Positions 1 to 8,165 of a stretch of 46,580 nucleotides of DNA are shown here, in pieces; the first letter of the stretch is position 1; every line of letters begins with the position of its first letter. A program made the translations under genes and the position numbers. Source of the stretch: WQUF01 sp031549885 (GTDB lineage: Bacteria > Bacillota > Clostridia > Clostridiales > Clostridiaceae); the NCBI GenBank assembly GCA_031549885.1, contig JAVBPD010000012.1:1-46580 (forward strand). Direction: 5' to 3'. The notes beneath the pieces were generated by a model. That model did no database searches. It was not told the origin of the DNA and was given only the letters and a program-made list of their open reading frames with translations.

Positions 1-279
1 GAGCCGTGCAAGCTCTATTTTCAGCGCACTGTCTCCTTGCTCGGTAATAATATACTCTTTTTTTCTTGCATTAGTATCACTTGGCAAAGCACGAATCCAC
101 GACTTTTCCAACAGGGTATTGATTGCACCATAAAGTGTACCTGCTGCAAGTCTTACCCTCCCCTCGCTAAGCCTTTCCACGTTTTGCATAATTCCATATC
201 CATGCATGGGTTCGAGCAATGAAAGTAGGATGTAGTAAATGCCTTCCGTCAGTGCAATGTTAACATAAGTATCTAACAT
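1..279 (-). CDS. PadR family transcriptional regulator, N-terminal part (gene runs off the left edge)
   Basis: The minus strand encodes 93 codons from ATG at 279 to the window edge, with no stop. The start reads MLDTYVNIALTEGIYYILLS and continues with MHGYGIMQ and GTLYGAINTLLEK, the winged-helix pattern of PadR repressors (HGY in helix 1 and a TLY-type recognition helix). PadR proteins are dimeric repressors, often of a neighbouring transporter or detoxification gene; the target here may lie beyond the left edge. The ribosome site GGAGGGAGATAT sits just upstream. A consensus promoter and overlapping inverted repeats (288-342) suggest autorepression. Base composition is visibly richer in GC than the next genes, which may reflect transfer. 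The PadR family call is confident; the C-terminal dimerisation part is not in view. Confidence 0.9.
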   Translation of the reverse strand, partial: MLDTYVNIALTEGIYYILLSLLEPMHGYGIMQNVERLSEGRVRLAAGTLYGAINTLLEKSWIRALPSDTNARKKEYIITEQGDSALKIELARL

Positions 280-287
280 TATATCTC

Positions 288-326
288 CCTCCGTTATATC
301 GGTTAACGATATTATTATAACGGAGG
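288..326. promoter_or_regulatory. Nested inverted repeats over the padR promoter, probable PadR operator
   Basis: Two inverted repeats overlap. The outer one is CCTCCGTTATA (288-298) against TATAACGGAGG (316-326), 11 of 11 paired. The inner one is ATATCG (296-301) against CGATAT (307-312), with a 5-base spacer GTTAA. A further CGATATA occurs at 328-334. They cover the -10 and the transcription start. PadR proteins commonly bind such AT-rich palindromes in their own promoters. The operator role is inferred. Confidence 0.6.
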
Positions 327-342
327 TCGATATATTTGTCAA
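314..342 (-). promoter_or_regulatory. Consensus sigma-A promoter of padR
   Basis: On the minus strand TTGACA (342-337) is followed by exactly 17 bases and TATAAT (319-314). Both hexamers are perfect consensus. It points at the padR start codon at 279. Confidence 0.85.
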
Positions 343-355
343 TAGAAATTAAAGA

Positions 356-377
356 GGGTCGCAAATATTTGCAACCC
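356..377. other. 22-base near-perfect palindrome in the padR/peptidase gap
   Basis: GGGTCGCAAATATTTGCAACCC pairs with itself except for one opposed pair. It lies upstream of padR and downstream of no visible gene. It could be an operator or the relic of a terminator; a T-run is present only weakly on the minus strand. Apart from this, the padR promoter region and the promoter at 524-552, I see nothing in 280-607. Confidence 0.45.
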
Positions 378-523
378 CCCATAATATAAATTTTCTGCAT
401 TATTATAGAGTATCAACAAAAGGTCAAATAAACAATAATAGTTTTGAGGCACAAGAAAATCATATTAAATTAAAATATAAAGAGCAATATACTGGAATAA
501 AAACAGATAGATCTTTTTTTATA

Positions 524-552
524 TTTACATTTATATTAAAAAATGGTATCAT
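524..552 (+). promoter_or_regulatory. Probable sigma-A promoter of the M60-like peptidase gene
   Basis: TTTACA (524-529), 17 bases, TATCAT (547-552). It is about 55 bases upstream of the peptidase reading frame. Confidence 0.5.
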
Positions 553-607
553 AGTAATTAAATTTATGAAAAATTTTAATGTAATTTAAAAAAATATTGA
601 AAGTGTA

Positions 608-1927
608 ATGGAGGGCTTTGATATAAAAAAGGCTTTTATTGGAATATTTAATATTTTGCTTATGATGATATTTGTTTCAAATTTAGTTTTTGCACAAGCT
701 AAAGAAAAACCTTTAAAATCCGGTGAAACATTTCAATTTATAAATACATTAAAATCTGAAAATAAAGTAGTTATGGATAATATAGGCTTTGGTAGGTCTA
801 ATTATCAAGATAAGCAAGCTTTAGGCATTATACTTCCTGCAAATGAGGAATTAATTATAAAACAAATTAATCCAAATTTTAATCAAGATCTTAAAATTGA
901 ATTCTTAAATGATTTTAAGGAAAATGAAAGCAGCGCTATTATACCAAAGGGATGCGAAACTGTATATCTTAAAAACTCTAATTTGTCTGTTCCATTTATA
1001 GTGACCCCCTATACCACTTCTAAAGAAAAACCTATTATACAATATGAAATAAAAAGCTCTATGAAAAAGCTTCCTTCCTATAGTTTAGGTGAAAATGAGG
1101 AGAGTTTTTTTAAATTTTGGGATTTAAATAATAGCGATTTTGCTATTTTAAAAAGTGGTTTTGTACAATTTTTGATACCTGTAATAGATAGGGATAATTT
1201 AAGGAACATGGAAGATTTTAAATCTATTGATGAACTTTTAAATTATTATAAAACAATGATACAACTATATGATAAAGTTGCAGGAGTGTCAGAAAGCGAT
1301 TTTTCAATTGTAAATAGAATAAATAAAGTAAGGTTTTTTATAAAAGCTGATTTTGATAAAATTAATGGGGGCGCTTATTATATAAATGATTATATTGCAG
1401 ATGCACAAAATTATTCTGTTAATTCTTTTTTAAAAAAGTCTTGGACGTCATGCCATGAAATAGCTCATGGATACCAAGGTATATTTATATATGACAAGGA
1501 AGGTTTGGAATTAAATGAAGTGTGGAATAACATCTATGCTCGTATATTTGAAGAAAAATATTTAAATGAAAATATAAGCTGGCTTTATGGGAAGGATAGA
1601 AAATTAATTCAAAATGATATTTATAATAAAATTGTAATTGAAAAAAGATCATTTGGCGATCTTCTTGTAAATGAAAAGCTATATTTTTTTATAAAGATAT
1701 ACGAAAAATTTGGATATGGCCCATTTGTTTATTTTAATAAAACCTATAGAGAAATGTCAATAAAAGAAAATATGAGTTTATATATAAACTCTGATATTTT
1801 AGCTCTCCTTTTAAGCTTTGGGTGCAAAGCAGATCTTGTGCCGTATTTTGAGAGTTATGGAATTAAAATAAGCGATTTTGTCAAACAACAAACCAGTATA
1901 TTATCAGTTGAAAAACTAGGAATTTAG
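608..1927 (+). CDS. Secreted zinc metallopeptidase, M60/enhancin-like
   Basis: This 439-residue protein has an N-terminal hydrophobic signal segment (IFNILLMMIFVSNLVFAQA), probably cleaved after AQA near residue 31. The zincin motif HEIAH is at residues 283-287, followed 17 residues later by Glu304 in NEVWNN. This HExxH...E spacing and the preceding long beta-rich region fit peptidase M60 (enhancin-like, gluzincin), a family that attacks mucin-type glycoproteins. No anchoring domain or carbohydrate-binding module is obvious. The start is odd: the only good ribosome site, GGAGGG (610-615), lies inside the frame, so translation may begin downstream at a non-standard codon (ATA at 623 is correctly spaced), or at ATG 608 without a ribosome site. 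Family assignment is fairly confident; the substrate is unknown. Confidence 0.75.
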   Translation: MEGFDIKKAFIGIFNILLMMIFVSNLVFAQAKEKPLKSGETFQFINTLKSENKVVMDNIGFGRSNYQDKQALGIILPANEELIIKQINPNFNQDLKIEFLNDFKENESSAIIPKGCETVYLKNSNLSVPFIVTPYTTSKEKPIIQYEIKSSMKKLPSYSLGENEESFFKFWDLNNSDFAILKSGFVQFLIPVIDRDNLRNMEDFKSIDELLNYYKTMIQLYDKVAGVSESDFSIVNRINKVRFFIKADFDKINGGAYYINDYIADAQNYSVNSFLKKSWTSCHEIAHGYQGIFIYDKEGLELNEVWNNIYARIFEEKYLNENISWLYGKDRKLIQNDIYNKIVIEKRSFGDLLVNEKLYFFIKIYEKFGYGPFVYFNKTYREMSIKENMSLYINSDILALLLSFGCKADLVPYFESYGIKISDFVKQQTSILSVEKLGI

Positions 1928-1989
1928 ATAAAATTTTAACATATGTACATCTACATTGAATATATATTTATAGTCGAAAATTACAAAGT

Positions 1990-2044
1990 AAAAAGTAATA
2001 TGTTTAAAAAAACATTAAAAATGTTTTTTAATCTATTACTTTTT
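1990..2044 (+). terminator. Long hairpin, probable terminator after the peptidase gene
   Basis: AAAAAGTAATA (1990-2000) pairs with TATTACTTTTT (2034-2044). An inner stem AAAAAACATT/AATGTTTTTT (2007-2016/2020-2029) closes a 3-base loop, and more T follows. It lies 60 bases past the stop. Confidence 0.7.
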
Positions 2045-2058
2045 TTATATATAATTTG

Positions 2059-2067
2059 TGATATAAT
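2059..2067 (+). promoter_or_regulatory. Extended -10 element upstream of the ORF3-like gene
   Basis: TGATATAAT is a perfect TGn-extended -10. The -35 region overlaps the preceding terminator and is poor, which extended -10 promoters tolerate. The start codon is 22 bases downstream. Confidence 0.5.
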
Positions 2068-2088
2068 ATATTAAAAGTGGAGGTGAAT

Positions 2089-2691
2089 ATGTTGAAGGCA
2101 TATTTATTTAAGATTACTTTAAAGGGGTCTCATCCGGTAATTTGGAGAAAGGTTATTATACCTTCGGACATGACCTTTAAACGTTTACATGAAGTTATTC
2201 AAATTGCAATGGGATGGAATAATTTTCACTTATATAGGTTCCAATTTAAAGATTTGAAGTTAATTGTTTCAAATATAGATGAAAAAAGCGTTAGAAACAA
2301 TACAATAAATAATGTTTCAATAAAAGATGCTAAAACAACCACAATAAACAAATACTTTGAAAATTGTGAAAAGTTTACTTATGTTTATGATTTTGGTGAC
2401 TGGTGGGAACACAGAATTGAGCCTTTAGAAAAATTATATAATTATAATTATAGCTATCCTCAAATTATTAAAGCAAAGGGTAATTGCCCTCCTGAAGATT
2501 GCGGAGGCATCTATGGATATTATGATTTTTTAAATATATATAATGATCCAAGTCATCCTAAACATGAAAAAATTTCAAAATGGGCCTATGAACAAGCTTA
2601 TGATAATTTTGACATTAACAAAGCAAATGCATTAATGAATAAACTTCTAGTATTAGATGAATTAGATGAAAATCTCATATCGGCTTTATAG
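2089..2691 (+). CDS. Plasmid pRiA4b ORF-3-like protein
   Basis: The product is 200 residues from ATG 2089, chosen because GGAGGTGAAT ends directly before it; an in-frame GTG twelve bases upstream is part of that ribosome site. Diagnostic stretches are YLFKITLKGSHPVIWRKVII, LHEVIQIAMGWNNFHLYRF, FTYVYDFGDWWEHRIEPLE and CPPEDCGGIYGYYDFL, which match the PRiA4_ORF3 domain in order. The domain is widespread in bacteria and mobile elements; its biochemical role is not known. It is a soluble protein without signal or membrane segments. It appears to be a single-gene unit, with its own promoter and a 93-base gap to the next gene. Confidence 0.85.
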   Translation: MLKAYLFKITLKGSHPVIWRKVIIPSDMTFKRLHEVIQIAMGWNNFHLYRFQFKDLKLIVSNIDEKSVRNNTINNVSIKDAKTTTINKYFENCEKFTYVYDFGDWWEHRIEPLEKLYNYNYSYPQIIKAKGNCPPEDCGGIYGYYDFLNIYNDPSHPKHEKISKWAYEQAYDNFDINKANALMNKLLVLDELDENLISAL

Positions 2692-2784
2692 TTTTAATAC
2701 TTAAATTGATATGTTGCTGATTTCTTATAATAGATTTTGGAAATTTTGGTTAAACTAACTAAAACTATTATAGGAGAATATGAA

Positions 2785-3330
2785 ATGAAAAAGAGAGTGT
2801 TATTTATTTTTAGCATTTTTGTTTTAGCGGTGGTTATTGTGCTTTTGTATAATATATTTAGAGGAACCCCTAAAAATGTATCTAGCGCATCTGGAAGCAT
2901 AAAACTTATAAATATTGCAAATAAATATTCAATTATTGCAGATGGAACAGGAGATACTAATACGTTAACAGATGGTAACTCTTCTACATGGTGGTGTTCA
3001 AATAATAATAAATGGCCTGCTACTTTGACAATTGCTCTGCCCGAAAAGGGAATCATTCTAGATGATATAGTGATTAAGTTTTTACAAGAACCTCAATATC
3101 CAAATAGAAGTATAGATTTAAATGTTCAATGTGAGATAGTAGGAAAAAACACTATAGCTACAGGTGCAAGTGATTGTAAGCTGTTTAATAATGAGTATTC
3201 ATATACATTTCCTGAAAATACTTTGGTGAAAAAAATTACAATAACTTTGAATAATCCAAAAGAATCTAAAAGTGTAGGAAAATTTTGGCCTGCGCTGGAG
3301 GAAATAGAAATTTATTCACCTAAATTTTAA
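2785..3330 (+). CDS. Membrane-anchored protein with discoidin-like (F5/8 type C-like) domain
   Basis: The product is 181 residues. ATG 2785 is preferred because AGGAG lies 8 bases upstream; a longer frame from 2737 has no such site. Residues 1-25 (MKKRVLFIFSIFVLAVVIVL and on) form one membrane anchor. The rest should be extracellular and resembles a galactose-binding-like jelly roll: TLTDGNSSTWWCSNNN, PATLTIALPE, and a closing strand ALEEIEIYSP, the usual order in F5/8 type C domains that bind sugars or surfaces. The match is by pattern only. A bidirectional terminator follows immediately. Confidence 0.55.
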   Translation: MKKRVLFIFSIFVLAVVIVLLYNIFRGTPKNVSSASGSIKLINIANKYSIIADGTGDTNTLTDGNSSTWWCSNNNKWPATLTIALPEKGIILDDIVIKFLQEPQYPNRSIDLNVQCEIVGKNTIATGASDCKLFNNEYSYTFPENTLVKKITITLNNPKESKSVGKFWPALEEIEIYSPKF

Positions 3331-3334
3331 AAGA

Positions 3335-3363
3335 GCCCACTGTAAGGTTTAAATACAGTGGGC
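3335..3363. terminator. Bidirectional terminator between convergent genes
   Basis: GCCCACTGTA (3335-3344) pairs with TACAGTGGGC (3354-3363), flanked by AAAA and TTTT. It serves the discoidin-like gene on plus and the PTS gene on minus. Confidence 0.9.
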
Positions 3364-3368
3364 CTTTT

Positions 3369-4817
3369 CTATAATAATTTTTTTAATTCATCGTAAACAA
3401 ATTGAACCTTTGTCCCAACAATAACTTGAGCTGAGGTTTTGCTTGGTTTAATAACACCTGTACAGCCAGTGGATTTGATCTTTTTATCGTTTATAAGTGT
3501 AGTATCTTTAACATCAAGTCTAAGCCTTGTTACACAAAAATCCACCGATACTATGTTTTCTTTTCCACCAAGTCCATCTAATATTATTTTTGCCATTTCT
3601 GCAAAATTGCTACCAGATAAAGCGACTTTTGATTCTGCCTCAACATCGATATCATCGTCTTCTCTACCAGGTGTCTTAAGATTAAATTTAACTATTACAA
3701 ATCTAAAAATTAAATAATAAAGAACGAAGAATATTGCACCTTGAACTAATAACATCAATGGATAATTTGCAAGTGGTATTCTTAAACTAAGAAAGAAATC
3801 TATAAATCCAGCACTAAACCCAAATCCAGCAGTCCAATGGAATGCTGCTGAAATTGCCATAGATATTCCTGTTAATGCAGCATGAATAACATATAAAAGT
3901 GGAGCTAAGAACATAAATGAAAATTCTATAGGCTCAGTAACTCCAGTAAAGAAGGAAGTGAAAGCTGCTGCTATTAAAAGTGATGCTGCTACTTTTTTTC
4001 TATTGTCTTTAGCAGTATGATACATTGCAAGAGCTGCACCAGGTAGTCCAAACATCATAATTGGGAAAAATCCAGCTTGATACATACCTGTAACCCCTTT
4101 TACTCCACCCTCGATATTTCCCCAAAACTTTCCAATGTCATCGATATTTGCAACGCTAAACCAGAAAACCGAATTAAGGGCATGATGAAGGCCTGTAGGT
4201 ATTAATAGTCTATTGAAGAAACCAAATAGTCCTGCTCCAAGTGGTCCAAGTTTTGACATTCCTATACCAAAAGCAACTAATGCTCCATATACAGGAGGCC
4301 ATATGACGAAAAATATAAGTGAAACGCCTAACATTACAATGGAAGTAACAATTGGAACACATCGCCTTCCACTAAAGAATGCAAGGAAAGTTGGAAGCTG
4401 CGTACCACTGAATCTATCATAGCAAATTGATGCTATAATACCACTAATAATGCCGACAAAGGCATTATCAATTTTCCCAAAAGCTGCATTTACTTGTTCT
4501 ACATCAACTTTAGTCAACATAGCTACAGTATCTTTACTTAAGAGCGTGGTTATAACAAGAAAAGCAACAAGTCCACTTATTGCAGCAGCTCCATCTTGTT
4601 TTTTGGACATACCAAGCGCTATACCTACTGCAAATAAAATTGGAATATGGTCAAGTATGGCAGAACCTGCTTTAATTAAAAAGGCAGCAAATTGGTTTCC
4701 ACCACCCCAACCACTAGGGTCGATCCAATATCCAATGCCCATTAAAATAGCAGCAACAGGTAGAACAGCAACAGGTAACATCAAAGATTTACCTAAACGT
4801 TGTAGGAACTTCATCAT
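3369..4817 (-). CDS. nagE: PTS transporter EIICB, N-acetylglucosamine/glucose type
   Basis: This 482-residue protein joins a membrane EIIC channel domain (about residues 1-375, with roughly ten hydrophobic segments) to a cytoplasmic EIIB domain. The EIIC begins FLQRLGKSLMLPVAVLPVAA and contains FFTGVTEPIEFSFMFLAP, the conserved loop of the glucose superfamily. The EIIB phosphorylation motif DFCVTRLR carries Cys428. No EIIA domain is fused, so phosphate must come from a separate EIIA. Sequence features such as GYWIDPSGWGGGNQF and GLHHALNSVFWF favour the GlcNAc branch (NagE/NagP) over glucose, but specificity is inferred. AGGAGGG precedes tandem ATGs at 4817 and 4814. HPr is encoded in the same window at 42.8 kb. 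Confidence 0.85.
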   Translation of the reverse strand: MMKFLQRLGKSLMLPVAVLPVAAILMGIGYWIDPSGWGGGNQFAAFLIKAGSAILDHIPILFAVGIALGMSKKQDGAAAISGLVAFLVITTLLSKDTVAMLTKVDVEQVNAAFGKIDNAFVGIISGIIASICYDRFSGTQLPTFLAFFSGRRCVPIVTSIVMLGVSLIFFVIWPPVYGALVAFGIGMSKLGPLGAGLFGFFNRLLIPTGLHHALNSVFWFSVANIDDIGKFWGNIEGGVKGVTGMYQAGFFPIMMFGLPGAALAMYHTAKDNRKKVAASLLIAAAFTSFFTGVTEPIEFSFMFLAPLLYVIHAALTGISMAISAAFHWTAGFGFSAGFIDFFLSLRIPLANYPLMLLVQGAIFFVLYYLIFRFVIVKFNLKTPGREDDDIDVEAESKVALSGSNFAEMAKIILDGLGGKENIVSVDFCVTRLRLDVKDTTLINDKKIKSTGCTGVIKPSKTSAQVIVGTKVQFVYDELKKLL

Positions 4818-4873
4818 AAAACATTTCCCTCCTTAAATTAAAATATTACTTATGCAACAAAATAAAATAAAGG

Positions 4874-4889
4874 AAGTAAACATTTACTT
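4874..4889. promoter_or_regulatory. 16-base palindrome upstream of the PTS gene
   Basis: AAGTAAACATTTACTT is a perfect inverted repeat of 7 bases around CA, 57 bases upstream of the nagE start. It resembles variant catabolite (cre-like) sites in clostridia or a dedicated sugar-regulator operator. The binding protein is not known. Confidence 0.45.
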
Positions 4890-4959
4890 AGAAAAATAAA
4901 AAAAATAAGAGCTTGTCTAAAATTTATTTTATCTATTACATAAGTTCGTTTAATTAATT

Positions 4960-4977
4960 TTAAATTAGCTAATTTAA
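4960..4977. promoter_or_regulatory. 18-base perfect palindrome in the nagE/aarF-like divergent gap
   Basis: TTAAATTAGCTAATTTAA is fully self-complementary. It sits mid-way in the 361-base gap (4818-5178) between two divergent genes. Apart from this and the palindrome at 4874 I see only AT-rich sequence with several possible -10 boxes and no gene. Confidence 0.4.
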
Positions 4978-5178
4978 TAAATCAATATATTATTATAAAT
5001 TATTATAAAAACATTTACATGCATCTAAAATAGTTTAATTTGCTAATTATTGTTCAATTTTGCTAAAGGAAAGTTTACAATCTTTTTAATATATATGCAT
5101 ATAAAAATATACATATTCAAAATATATTTTTAATGTTAAAATTATGATACTTAAAAGATAAATTTTGTGGAGATAAAT

Positions 5179-6765
5179 ATGATTAAAGATGAAAACAATC
5201 TAAGTAAAAATTCAAGGCTTCTTGAGATAATAAAGGTATTAACCTCTCATAATGTTCTGTTTAATTTAGCAAGGCAAACAAACCCAGGAGAAGTTAGGGA
5301 AGCTTTTGAGGATCTTGGTCCTACCTTTATTAAGTTAGGGCAATTGCTTTCAACTAGGGATGATATAATTTCTGAGGAATATATAAGCGAATTTAAAAAA
5401 CTCCAAGATCAAGTTAAAACAGATGACTTTGAAATAGTGAGAGAAATCATTGAAAATTCTACTAACATGGAAATTGATGAGCTTTTTGAAGAATTAGATG
5501 AGATTCCCTTAGCTTCTGCATCCATAGGTCAAGTTCATTATGGAAAATTGTTAAGTGGCACAGAAGTTGTGGTAAAGGTACAGCATCCAGGGATTTATGA
5601 AAAAATGAGCACAGACATTGAACTTTTAGAGAAAGCCATTCCAGTTATGAAATTCATTCCAAATTCAAATATGATAAATCCATATGACATGTTAGATGAG
5701 CTTAAAAGATCTTTATTAATAGAACTTGATTTTAACAATGAAACAAACAATATTGAAAAGTTTTTTAACAATAATACAGATGAAAATATAATATGTCCAA
5801 AGGTATATAGGCAGTTTTCCAATAAGAATCTTTTAATAATGGATTTTATGAAAGGAATTAAAATATCAGATTATATTATCAATGTGGATGAAGAAGTAAG
5901 CAGAGGGAATAAAAAATTTTTTAATATTAAGAAAAACATAGCAAATATTTTGATTGATAATTACATAAAACAGATATTTGAGGATGGTTTTTTTCATGCA
6001 GATCCTCACCCAGGAAATATTTTAGTTTGTGATGATAAATTAGTTTATTTAGATTTTGGCATGATGGGTAGTCTAGATGATCAAACCATTGAAAAGCTTA
6101 ATCACATTGTAGCAGCTTTAGTTCAAGAAGATGATGCATTAATAGCAAAGGCTATAGCTAATTTATGCAAGCATTCAAAGGATTTAAATATGGATATTTT
6201 AACTGAGGATGTAGGGAAATTGTTTTCAAAGTACTATGACATGTCAATTGGTGACATGAGCCTTCCTGAGATTTTTAGCAATGTAACTAAAGTTTGCTCA
6301 AAAAATCATTTAATACTTCCATCTAATGTAGCGCTATTGTTTAAAGGAATTACAACAATTGAAGGAATTATTCTGCAACTTGATCCTAATTTATCTTTTA
6401 TGTCAGCCATAGAACCATATGCTCAAAATTATTTAATAAAAAAATTTGATCTGCAAAAAGAATCTTTACAACTTCTAAGAAGTTTAATAAAATTAATGAA
6501 AATAGCACCAGATTTGCCAGTTAAGTTGTCTAAATTTTTAGATGATATTATTAATGGAAGGTTTAAATTAAATACTGATATGCAGCTCTATTATATCAAT
6601 AGAATTTTTGGTAATTTATCATTATCCATAATAACAGCAGCTTTAATAATAGGATCTTCTATAATTGTGCAAAATAATAAATTGACAAATTTAGGGATTA
6701 CAGGCTTTATAATATCTCTTGTTTTATTATTTTTCTTGTTATTTAGCATTTATAAGAAAAAGTAA
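5179..6765 (+). CDS. AarF/ABC1/UbiB-family kinase-like protein
   Basis: The product is 528 residues from ATG 5179; GTGGAG upstream is the ribosome site, so the in-frame GTG at 5167 is not the start. The family signature is clear: EAFEDLGPTFIKLGQLLSTR (the KxGQ motif), ASASIGQVHYG (the Ala-rich loop replacing a P-loop), VVVKVQHPG with the ATP-binding Lys, FFHADPHPGNILV (catalytic loop) and YLDFGMMG (metal-binding DFG). Two transmembrane segments close the C terminus, ending IYKKK. Relatives (UbiB, Coq8) have ATPase activity and support isoprenoid-quinone or membrane lipid metabolism. Clostridia usually lack ubiquinone, so the substrate here is unknown. Confidence 0.9.
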   Translation: MIKDENNLSKNSRLLEIIKVLTSHNVLFNLARQTNPGEVREAFEDLGPTFIKLGQLLSTRDDIISEEYISEFKKLQDQVKTDDFEIVREIIENSTNMEIDELFEELDEIPLASASIGQVHYGKLLSGTEVVVKVQHPGIYEKMSTDIELLEKAIPVMKFIPNSNMINPYDMLDELKRSLLIELDFNNETNNIEKFFNNNTDENIICPKVYRQFSNKNLLIMDFMKGIKISDYIINVDEEVSRGNKKFFNIKKNIANILIDNYIKQIFEDGFFHADPHPGNILVCDDKLVYLDFGMMGSLDDQTIEKLNHIVAALVQEDDALIAKAIANLCKHSKDLNMDILTEDVGKLFSKYYDMSIGDMSLPEIFSNVTKVCSKNHLILPSNVALLFKGITTIEGIILQLDPNLSFMSAIEPYAQNYLIKKFDLQKESLQLLRSLIKLMKIAPDLPVKLSKFLDDIINGRFKLNTDMQLYYINRIFGNLSLSIITAALIIGSSIIVQNNKLTNLGITGFIISLVLLFFLLFSIYKKK

Positions 6766-6814
6766 TGTTGATTATGCAAATCATTATGTATAATAGAAAT
6801 AAAGAAGGTGTTTT

Positions 6815-7474
6815 ATGAAGTTTAAAGCAGTAATTTTTGATTTAGATGGTACTTTATTAAATACATTAAATGATATTGTAGATAGTTTAAATTTAGTTTT
6901 AAAAAATCATGGATTTAATACCCATTCTTTTGATGAATATAAATATTTTGTGGGAAATGGAGCTAAAACTTTAATAGATAGAGCTGTACCTAAAGATACT
7001 TCTGACATAGAAAGAGAAAATATTTTAAAAGAGTATTTATTAATTTATGAAAAACGTAAGTACGATAAAACTTGTGCTTATGAGGGAATAGAAGAACTTT
7101 TACTTAAGCTTAATGAAATTAATGTAAAAATATCAGTGCTTTCAAATAAACCACATAATGCTACTTTACAAGTTGTAGATCATTATTTTAAAGGTGTAAA
7201 ATTTAACTGTGTATTTGGAGAAAGACCAAATATTCCAATAAAACCTGATAAAACAAGTGCTATTTATATATCAAAACTTTTATCAATTCCTACTTCAGAT
7301 ATTTTATTTGTAGGTGATAGCAATGTTGATATGGAAACTGCAATAGCCTCCAATATGTTCCCAGTGGGAGTTCTTTGGGGGTTTAGAACAAAGAGTGAGC
7401 TTGTAGAATGTGGCGCTAAAAAGGTTATAGGGCACCCAAAGGAGATATTAGATATTATCTATGGAGAGAATTGA
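6815..7474 (+). CDS. HAD-family hydrolase, phosphoglycolate-phosphatase-like
   Basis: The product is 219 residues. Motif I is AVIFDLDGTLLNT, with the nucleophile Asp in DLDGT. A helical cap follows (residues about 15-85), then motif II VLSNKP, a Lys in KPDK, and motif IV VGDSNVDMETA. This is the subfamily IA arrangement of Gph/PgmB enzymes, which remove phosphate from 2-phosphoglycolate or other small phosphates. The exact substrate cannot be read from sequence. AAGAAGGTG provides the ribosome site. The last 14 bases overlap the macrodomain gene, so the two are translationally coupled. Confidence 0.85.
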   Translation: MKFKAVIFDLDGTLLNTLNDIVDSLNLVLKNHGFNTHSFDEYKYFVGNGAKTLIDRAVPKDTSDIERENILKEYLLIYEKRKYDKTCAYEGIEELLLKLNEINVKISVLSNKPHNATLQVVDHYFKGVKFNCVFGERPNIPIKPDKTSAIYISKLLSIPTSDILFVGDSNVDMETAIASNMFPVGVLWGFRTKSELVECGAKKVIGHPKEILDIIYGEN

Positions 7475-7997
7475 TTTATTAAAGGCAGATATAACTAAGC
7501 TTGAAGTTGATGCAATAGTAAATGCAGCTAATTCTTCATTATTAGGAGGGGGCGGTGTTGATGGAGCAATCCACAAGGCAGCAGGCCATGAGCTTCTTTT
7601 AGAATGCAGAAAGTTAAACGGCTGCAAACCTGGTTATGCTAAAATAACAAAAGGTTATTTATTACCTTGCAAATGGGTTATTCACACTGTTGGGCCAATA
7701 TATAAAGATGGAAACCATGATGAAAGTGATATTTTATCCAATTGCTATAAAAATTCTTTAAAATTAGCACTGATTAATAATATAAAGACCATTGCTTTTC
7801 CATGCATTAGCACGGGAGTTTATGGGTATCCATTTAAAGATGCATGTAAGACAGCTTATTCTACAATTTTAAAATTTTTAAAGTTTGATAAATGTATTGA
7901 AAAAGTTATTCTAGTTTGTTTTAATGAAAATGATTTTAACGAATATAAAAAAGTTATTGATAATTTTCATATAGTATTTAATAAAATTAGGAGGTGA
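7461..7997 (+). CDS. Macrodomain protein, O-acetyl-ADP-ribose deacetylase-like
   Basis: The product is 178 residues forming a single macrodomain. Visible motifs are DAIVNAANSSLLGGGGVDGAIHKAAG (written in parts: VNAANS, then GGGGVDGAIH), KWVIHTVGP and CISTGVYGYP, which line the ADP-ribose pocket; the conserved Asn and Asp of NAANS...GVDGA are present. This matches YmdB/MacroD-type enzymes that hydrolyse O-acetyl-ADP-ribose or mono-ADP-ribose. The frame starts inside the end of the HAD gene and continues to a small ORF five bases downstream, suggesting a three-gene unit. The function is assigned from the family. Confidence 0.9.
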   Translation: MERIDLLKADITKLEVDAIVNAANSSLLGGGGVDGAIHKAAGHELLLECRKLNGCKPGYAKITKGYLLPCKWVIHTVGPIYKDGNHDESDILSNCYKNSLKLALINNIKTIAFPCISTGVYGYPFKDACKTAYSTILKFLKFDKCIEKVILVCFNENDFNEYKKVIDNFHIVFNKIRR

Positions 7998-8001
7998 TTT
8001 T

Positions 8002-8145
8002 ATGCTTAAAAAGATTATTTTAAACAAAAAGGAAGTGGCTAATAACAATGAACCTGATCCTAAGCCTAAAACTGTACAAAAAATTACAACAATTAAGTCC
8101 AAGCCTATTTCTCCTTTAGAGTTTAATAAAGAAAGAGAAAAGTAA
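8002..8145 (+). CDS. Small hypothetical protein, 47 residues
   Basis: ATG 8002 follows a near-ideal ribosome site, AGGAGGTGATTTT, which overlaps the end of the macrodomain gene. The product begins MLKKIILNKKEVANN and ends SPLEFNKEREK. It is basic, Lys-rich and hydrophilic, with a Pro-rich middle (EPDPKPK) and no membrane segment, so it looks disordered. I do not recognise a family. A strong terminator follows 20 bases after the stop, so it is the last gene of the unit. Confidence 0.7.
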   Translation: MLKKIILNKKEVANNNEPDPKPKTVQKITTIKSKPISPLEFNKEREK

Positions 8146-8165
8146 GTTTAATTCATAAATGACAT

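Noticed and set aside
37..222. Plus-strand frame over the padR fragment
   Set aside because: The minus strand gives a coherent PadR sequence with promoter and ribosome site.
4450..4836. 128-residue plus-strand frame
   Set aside because: It is antisense to the conserved EIIC domain and has no start context.
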